DNA from: Marasmius tenuissimus
Taxonomy: Eukaryota > Basidiomycota > Agaricomycetes > Agaricales > Marasmiaceae
Assembly: GCA_029532415.1 (NCBI GenBank)
Contig: JAQOTA010000029.1
Coordinates: 124,001-188,000 of the forward strand
DNA length: 64,000 nt
Direction of reading: 5' to 3'
Shown: in pieces, positions 57,381-64,000 of the stretch
How positions within the stretch are numbered: position 1 is the first letter of the stretch
Layout: every line of letters starts with the position of its first letter
Position numbers and translations under genes: made by a program
Notes under the pieces: generated by a model
The model's input: the letters and a program-made list of their open reading frames with translations, nothing else
Told to the model about the DNA's origin: nothing
The model's database searches: none

Positions 57381-59879
57381 ATGCTCTCCTCCAATCTCAC
57401 TCCGCCATCCATGGACAAGGCAGCAATCGCCGCTGCTACACTTCTCTCTCTTACCTGCGCATGGAAGCTCTGCAGATCGCGGAATAACCTTCCCCTGCCG
57501 CCAGGTCCTCCCAAGCTTCCGCTGGTCGGGAACCTATTCCAGATGCCATCGTTCCCTGTGTGGGAGGCGTACCAGCGGTGGAGTGAGGAATATGGTGAGT
57601 CCTCGTCTCAGCCTTCGCTTCCTTCTTTCTAATCACCTTTGTCGCCGCCGGCAGATTCCGACATCATCCACCTGGACGCCGCAGGGACGTCTATCGTTGT
57701 GCTCAACAGCGCAAAAGCGATCAACGACCTCCTAGAGAAACGATCAAGGATCTATTCCAGCAGGTGCGTCTACCTTCAAATCTCGGTTTTGTGACTCTGA
57801 TGGTTACCGCACATCGTAAGACCTCCTGCACCGATGGTGTGTGACTTGATGGGATGGGACTGGCATTTCGGTTTCAAAGTTTACGGTACGCCCGGCTCCC
57901 TTCCCACCTTGACACTCACAACCTAAACTCACCCTCACCCATCGTTTCAGGTGACGAATGGTGAGAACGCCTCCGCCTTCGCTATGCCATCGCTACCGAG
58001 CTACATTGATCATTTTCTCAGGCGCGCACGTCGACGAACCTTCCTCCAAATCTTCCATCAGAAAGCTGCGAGACAGTTCGAACCTCAAGAGATAAAGCAT
58101 ACCCGTAATTTGCTTCGACGGTTGCTCGATAAGCCAGAGGACTTTTTGGGCCATCTACAACAGTAAGTTGTAACCCCAACCTACTCACCTACTCACCAAC
58201 GCTCTTCCGACGTTCGGCACGGTGGCTGATTTGATCCCTTGTTCTAGTCATGCGGCAGCCGTGGTGATGTCCGTGGCGTATGGTCTCGAGATCAAGCCCG
58301 CCCACGATCCCTACGTAGAATTGGCTGATGCAGCGATGCATCCACTCTTGTTAGCTCTCACTCCTGGAAAATTTTGGGTCGTAAGTTTACTTTTACCTTG
58401 ACCTCGGCCACATCTTTATGATTTCACTGTCAGGACTCCTTCCCCTTGCTGAAATACGTTCCATCCTGGCTCCCAGGTGCTGGATTTAAGAAGTACGGTG
58501 AAGCATCACATCGATTGGCCACCGCGATGGTGAACAAGCCGTTCGAAGATGGGAGGGTTATCATGGTGAGTACCATCTGATCATAACGGGTAATTTTACT
58601 GGGCTCACCCGTGGTACGAAGGAGCAAACTGGTGTTCCGTCTTTCATAAGCTCCGCGTTGCAAAAGCTAGATGGCAAGGCAACCCCAAAGCAGGAGCAGA
58701 TAATCAGGGAGGCCGCGGGATCTATGTACCTTGGTGTGTGATTTTTTATCCCCTGCGTTTTGGTATATTAAACGATCATCACGTCGTATCGCAGCCGGAG
58801 CTGATACAGTAAGGCTTTCTTCTTTGAGAGACCTCTCATGAAATGCTGATACTACTCTCTTCGGCTGTATTAGACCGTTTCGGCAATTACGACTTTCGTC
58901 TTGGCGATGTTGTTTGCCCCGGAGGCTCAACAGAAAGCCCAAGAAGAACTTGATCGAGTTGTGCCCACGGGGAGACTCCCGGACTTCTCCGACGAGGAGC
59001 ACCTACCTTACACCACGGCTTTGGTTAAGGAGGCTCTCAGATGGAACAATGTCGCACCGATGGGTGAGCTGTCCTGCCTACGAGACTTTCCTCGTTTGTT
59101 GTCGTTTGTGTTGCGGTCTGTTAACCGAACTATAAGCCCTACCGCACGTTCTGGAGGTTGAGGACGAATATAAGGGATACAGGATTCCCGCAAATACAAT
59201 TGTGTACGGGAACGTCTGGTTAGTCTCCACAGTCAATGCTCGTATTAATATGCTAATCTGGCGATCCCGTAGGGCGGTCCTTCACGATGAGGTATGCTGT
59301 GCTCGGTCCTGTAAATCTTTGCTATTGTACTAATTAGCGTTAATTCCGACGCTACTAGCAAGTCTACCCGGAACCATTCATGTTCAGGCCAGAACGGTTC
59401 CTTCGAGATGGCAAGGTGAGCTACGAGGATGCCCCTGACCCGGTTACAGTTTTCTTCGGATTCGGGAGAAGGTATGTATATAATGCGCTTTCTCTGCCGA
59501 GCGCTCATCAATTCTCATTACTCTGAACCCTAGAATATGCCCTGGAAGGCACATGGCGTACTCTTCAATGTGGATCAGTGCGTACTTACTAGAATCTTAT
59601 TTCTACCCGTCTCATCGCCAGCTGACCCGTGCCACCAAAAGCGATTGCATCCGTACTCAAGATGTTCACGATCTCCAAGGCGATGGACGCGAACGGGAAC
59701 ATTATCGAACCTACTTATAAATACCGGACTGGTCTCGTAACGTGAGTGCACTGCGTTGAACCTTCGGAGAGATTTGACAAACTCACTGGCTTGTTTCAAT
59801 CTGTAGTTCACCTGAGCCGTTCCCTTGTTCAATCAAGCCTCGCATCTCGGATGCTGAGGACTTGCTAAGCCACGAGTAG
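57381..59879 (+). CDS. Cytochrome P450 monooxygenase, intact, 16 exons
   Basis: All 16 exons join in phase, including a 10-bp exon (57,951-57,960) and a 14-bp exon (58,795-58,808), to give 516 residues ending at TAG 59,877. The N-terminus has a single membrane anchor (residues about 11-28) and the proline hinge LPLPPGPPKLPLVGN. GDEWRARRRTFLQIF is the C-helix region. The I-helix oxygen-activation motif AGADTT is at residues 306-311, ExxR (EALR) at 363-366 and the PERF signature follows. The heme loop FGFGRRICPGRHMA has the thiolate Cys at about 447. The C-terminus is SPEPFPCSIKPR. It is an ER-bound class II enzyme needing P450 reductase. It resembles agaricomycete P450s often labelled O-methylsterigmatocystin oxidoreductase-like; substrate unknown. 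The exact CYP family cannot be read by eye. An in-frame ATG at residue 11 is an alternative start. Confidence 0.93.
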
Positions 59880-60108
59880 ATAGGTTCTCGTGGTGTTCGT
59901 TATTCGCGTGTTCGCATGACTGGTGAGGGAGAGGACTTTTAGTTTAAACTTTGAATGTTTCCAAAATTCAACAGGCTCGCTATCGGGCCGCGTCAACAAT
60001 GCTTGGAATAGGAGAACATAATCCCTTTGATAACCTTATGAATCTGTTTCAAATGTACATATAGTAATAGCTATCTCACAGCGAACGACTGATGCGATGA
60101 GTAATCTA

Positions 60109-61570
60109 CTAAGTATCCCAGTCCCATTCTTCCACTTCAATGTCATCCAGAGAGGAATTGTCAATGTGATACACGCAACGCAATAACCCCTTTTCCTGAC
60201 AGTGAGGCATGCTGCTTGAGAAGCGTGCAAATGCAAGTTCTTCTTGATATTGGACCCTCCTCACATAATCTATGTCACCCCAGTTGTCCGAAGCAAGAAC
60301 GACTTTAAGTGAAAAATCGATCGATTCTAGATGGGGAAGGGACGTCCTGATAGCTGCATCTATCTCGGTTCTTTTGGTGCATGACGAAAAATCTAAGATT
60401 TCGAGTGACGCCAAAGTTGGATGAGGCTCGAGAAAGGTTAACATTTCGTGGAGGTACCTGTCCTCGAACTTAGATAGTTTCATGTGGATACTGAAACGGA
60501 ACAAGGACGGCAGTTTCGATAAAAATCCCTGTTGGGAGGTCGTCGGGTGGCGTTCTGGAGTGAAACCGAGTAAAAGATACACGAGATGAGCTTTGACATC
60601 ACGCCAATGAGGATACATACCGTAATGATCATCCATATTTGTGACATGCCCAGCGACATACGTTTCTTGGAGCGTCAAACTCTGCCTTGCAGCGGTGGAT
60701 AGAGAAAAAACATCCGTAATGACTGCCATTAGGTTGTCGTTAAGGTCTCCAGGCTTCAGAAACCATTCAAACTCGCGGAGCCCTGGCGAAATTTGAGCCT
60801 ACTGAGGAAAAATAGAGGTCGAGAGATGGAGCCGGGATGTACTTACGTAGTAAAGCGCGTTTTGATGCTGGTAGTGGCTGGTAAACGTGCGAACTCGGAG
60901 TTTGAAACGCTACATGAAAGTTTGTGGACACTTCCAAGGCCGGAAACGACGCCAGAATTTCCGCAAATTGCTCCTCTGACGAGAATACAACGTTGCTTCG
61001 GAATGAGAGTCGTGTGATTGTTTTGAAAGAGGCGAGAAGAGTCATCTTCGCCTTAGGTGAAAGAGGGGAAGGTCGTATACGAGGATCGTAAGAAGTTATG
61101 GCTGAATATTGAGAGTCATCGAGAATGTAGACGTTTTTGAAGTGTAAGCACTCCAGGTGACCTAAATATCTATCGGCGACTGTGGTTTCCCCAGCTTCGT
61201 CAGCGGGGGAGCCACACCATTCCAGGAATCTAACGGGCGTGCGATCCTCTGGGCGCCCATAGCCTCGACGACCCTCCCAAATCCATGTTGATCCGTAGTG
61301 AAGGCTGCGAATCTTCGAGAGATGGAGGGTCGAAAAAGGAGATGAGAATAAGAGTAACATGTCCTGAAATCGCTTTGTTTGATCGTATGGAACTTCGAGC
61401 TTTGACCAATAACGTTCGCGGGCGCTCTCTAACCAAGGACCAGGCGAGATCAATGAGTATGCATTGAGACAGGCAAGTCGCTTGAGCGGAGAGTATGTTT
61501 CGATGGCAGATTGTTCGAGGATATCAATGATCTGAGTAGTAATGTCGTACGGCAAGGTAGTGATTGGCAT
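60109..61570 (-). CDS. F-box-like protein with leucine-rich C-terminal part
   Basis: Exons 61,570-60,847, 60,782-60,621 and 60,554-60,109 give 443 residues. The start MPITTLPYDITTQIIDILEQ is a typical agaricomycete F-box-like opening (LPxDIxxxII), followed by KRLACLNAYSLISPGPWLESA. This is the usual layout in which the short domain is followed by a long variable region of LRR-like beta and helix segments (RFLEWCG, LGHLECLHFKNVYI, LPHLESIDFSLKVVL). It ends acidic (DIEVEEWDWDT). Such proteins are assumed to recruit substrates to SCF ubiquitin ligase; that is inference. It is convergent with the P450, with 229 bp between stops. The second intron (66 bp) would not change the frame if retained. 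Confidence 0.72.
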
Positions 61571-64000
61571 GTAAGATAGAATGTAGAGAAGGTACTGGGT
61601 AGTAGATGGTGGAGGTCGAGTTGAAGACTGTTGATAGGGGCTTGCTAGTCTTTCGTGATCTGGAACCCCGTCGGAGCTGTGGTCCTGTGATCCGGATCTT
61701 ATCTTATCAGTAGTACATATCCCGGGTACCCGGGCTACCCGCCGAGTAGCGGGTATACCACCGCTCCTCTGGTTTCGCCTCGAACCACTTGGACACAAGT
61801 AGACTCGATACGGTTAAATACTACTCAAGGTAAATGCATGGTATGTTGAAAAGAGTTTGGTACAGTACCCAAATTCGGAGCTCTACGTAGCACAACTGAA
61901 CAACCTCGGGGCAGTGGCCGCTGGTTTTTATTTCATCCAGAGATCCCAATCGAAGAAATTACTGACCATCGAGGTCGTCGGGGGCTTTGGTCAGACGTAC
62001 GGGGTCGTCGGATATGTAACTATTCATGTCCACCGAAGTCAGGACGCGTGTAATGCTCGTTTTGACTATCATGCTATGGAAAAATGACGACCTGAAACCA
62101 CTCTATCCGAAAGATGGGACACGAATGGTACCCTTTGCGGTATGAATGATTTCATGTCTAGTGAGTGAGATTGCTCACCTCCCATATCAATGACTCACCA
62201 TTGGTAGCAGAGGGAGAACGCAGGGACACATTGCTTTATGGGTTGTGGCTACCGCCGGGACGCTACTCACACTAGTATGACAGAAGGCGGGGGGTAAGAA
62301 TCAAATTGATTCTCGTCCCTAGCTGCTTTTCGAGTCGGCATGATCAATCAAATAGGGAATAGCTCGGAGGGATCCCCGACCATGGCGGGAACCCCTTTGA
62401 TCCATTTACCTACACATTGATCCAAAACATAACCTTGAGCCGTATTTGGTGATGAAAACACTGCAATGAGCATGCATTTCTGTTGCGTTATGAACGCGAG
62501 AACTACTCGTCAGGGCACTACTATGACTTCAGAGCTCTCGAGCGCCAGGGACTTGTACCTCCATGGAGCGGAGTTAATGCTGGGGAAATGACGATGATGT
62601 TCAAACGTCGTCAAAAAGCTGCATATAGAACTCTCAGCACGTGGAAAACGGATGTCAGGACTCCGGAGTGGGCTATAATCGCCGATAAACGCTGAATTTG
62701 ACGCTGCGATAATCAGCGCTTAATCAGCGCTTGCCTGCCATTCCGACTTCCCCTGGGAGCGAAGATGTTTATCACTCTGCGACACTCCGTGTAGTCAATC
62801 ACCGCAGCTGTGTACGAGATTTACCAGTGCCTCCGGCAAAGTATCCGAAAGAAGTTGGAGACAAAGAGAAGATTGATTCTTGTTTCAGAATTAGATGCCC
62901 AAGTTGGTGGCTTCGTTCCACCGCCAACTGATCAGCCGACCACCTCCAGAGAGGTAGAATCCAAGAAAGTGCGTGGATAGCCCTACCCATCCACGCTCGC
63001 GATCTATCAGTACTTCCCGGGATCAGTCCCGCCTCCACGACTCAATACTCGTCCTGAGAGTTTAGGTTTCTACCGGCTAGTCCCTAATAGATCTAGCTAG
63101 TCGTGTCAGTACGGAATCCCAGTCCCGCGTGCGGGGTCGGTGAGTGTTTCCACGCAATCACAGACTCCTCTCGATGGTCGCGTGAGTCTGATAGTCATAC
63201 TCAAGGAGGAAGGAGGTTCTGATATTCACTGATGCGTATGATCCACGGGTGAGAACCCTCGGCAGAACGGTACGCGAATGGAAAGAGTTCCAAGGGTCCT
63301 GCCTTTCGAGAAGGTTTTGTCAAGATGCTTGAACAGGACATACTGCTCTTCTTTATTGATGTCAACAATGTTCCTCAAGAATCAATCACGGGCACAGCGC
63401 TACAGCACAGGAAAGATTTGCGCGAAAATCATCTTGGGCCACGGTGATGACGGCCTACCCGATGATGATCATGATGCTTCTGTTTTGGGAGGAGAGGAGG
63501 GGGGTATTTGGGGGCCCTACCTGTGATCAACGGGAGATGTACATATCAGTGCAGTTGGCCTGTCGAGACGGGACGTCTGATATGGTGTATGTAGGTATGG
63601 TGTGGAACTGATAAGGGACTTTGTACCCAATATTCCACACCATCCCGACTCCGAATTGATGATGGACGTGTTGACGGGCTTTGGAAACGAAATATGACCG
63701 AACCAGATTTTCTCATACTTGGCGAGTTTCTGATGCGAACCTGAACGGCGGGAAGGGTGTATGTACGCTTTCGTGTATCTCGGGGGTTCGTAATCGGGAG
63801 GCGACTGCAATACAGCACTGGGTGTGCAGGTACCCGTCACCGCACGTAACGATCTATGCGTCAGTGCTTAGGAAGCACGAGGAGGAGTCAAAGCATCTGG
63901 CAAAGACTTTAAAGCGGGACGGGGACGCTACCTGGCTTATAGTGAAGCATGAGATTTGAAGGCGTGGCGTCATATTGAGATTAATAGGGCTGCACCTGTA
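61571..64000. other. Gene-poor right end
   Basis: No ORF here has recognisable content or a convincing exon chain. 61,721-61,734 is the palindrome CCCGGGTACCCGGG, followed by the hairpin TACCCGC-CGAGTA-GCGGGTA at 61,736-61,755. At about 62,973-62,999 GCGTGGATAG pairs with CCATCCACGC. The rest shows nothing I can name. Confidence 0.4.

Noticed and set aside
57951..58166. Apparent break in the P450 after GDEW (in-frame TGA)
   Set aside because: The TGA lies in a 61-bp intron (57,961-58,021); splicing restores GDEWRARRR, so the gene is not a pseudogene.
60109..60766. A separate second gene downstream of the F-box-like ORF
   Set aside because: A 64-bp GT-AG intron joins the two ORFs in phase, so they are one gene.

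Overview
The window is nuclear DNA from a filamentous basidiomycete, most likely an agaricomycete. Genes are broken by many 50-70 bp GT-AG introns, and there is a 16-exon class II cytochrome P450. A DUF6593-type protein, an F-box-like protein and a tandem family of seven-helix membrane proteins are also present. The window is densely invaded by transposons. No rRNA, tRNA or CRISPR was recognised.

Layout. (1) 1-3,620: the 3' end of an unidentified spliced gene, then gene-poor DNA with relics of the membrane-protein family. (2) 3,621-18,930: a nested transposon stack. A decayed Ty3/gypsy element (chromodomain type) carries a young Ty1/copia element (5,028-11,105) inside the start of its gag and a PIF/Harbinger element (14,010-16,874) inside its RNase H region. 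(3) 18,930-30,370: minus-strand copies of the family, namely a frameshifted short-type gene (20,924-22,714) and an apparently intact long-type gene (27,692-29,563). A Gly/Ala-tailed nuclear-looking gene (25,068-26,926) and two 5' fragments of the long-type gene lie between and around them. (4) 30,375-33,700: a second Harbinger element with convergent transposase and accessory ORFs. (5) 34,380-56,300: a plus-strand tandem array of diverged units. Each unit was originally membrane protein, then DUF6593 gene, then Gly-tailed gene. Three membrane genes (34,381; 44,055; 50,899) read through all exons, one DUF6593 gene (53,601) is intact, and the other copies are broken. A 1.66-kb hAT-like element, two MITE-like elements and a possible 53-residue secreted-protein gene (42,127-42,416) interrupt the array. 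(6) 57,381-61,570: an intact P450 and a convergent F-box-like gene. (7) 61,571-64,000: no recognisable gene.

Two themes link the parts. First, short-type and long-type membrane genes repeatedly occur head to head around a shared upstream region with a conserved AAATAGAGCTCT box, so a divergent gene pair seems to have been duplicated and inverted several times. Second, stop codons in the older transposons are overwhelmingly TGA where the family has CGA. This points to cytosine-methylation or RIP-like decay of repeats, while the neighbouring single-copy genes stay open. All calls come from reading the sequence; nothing was searched against a database.
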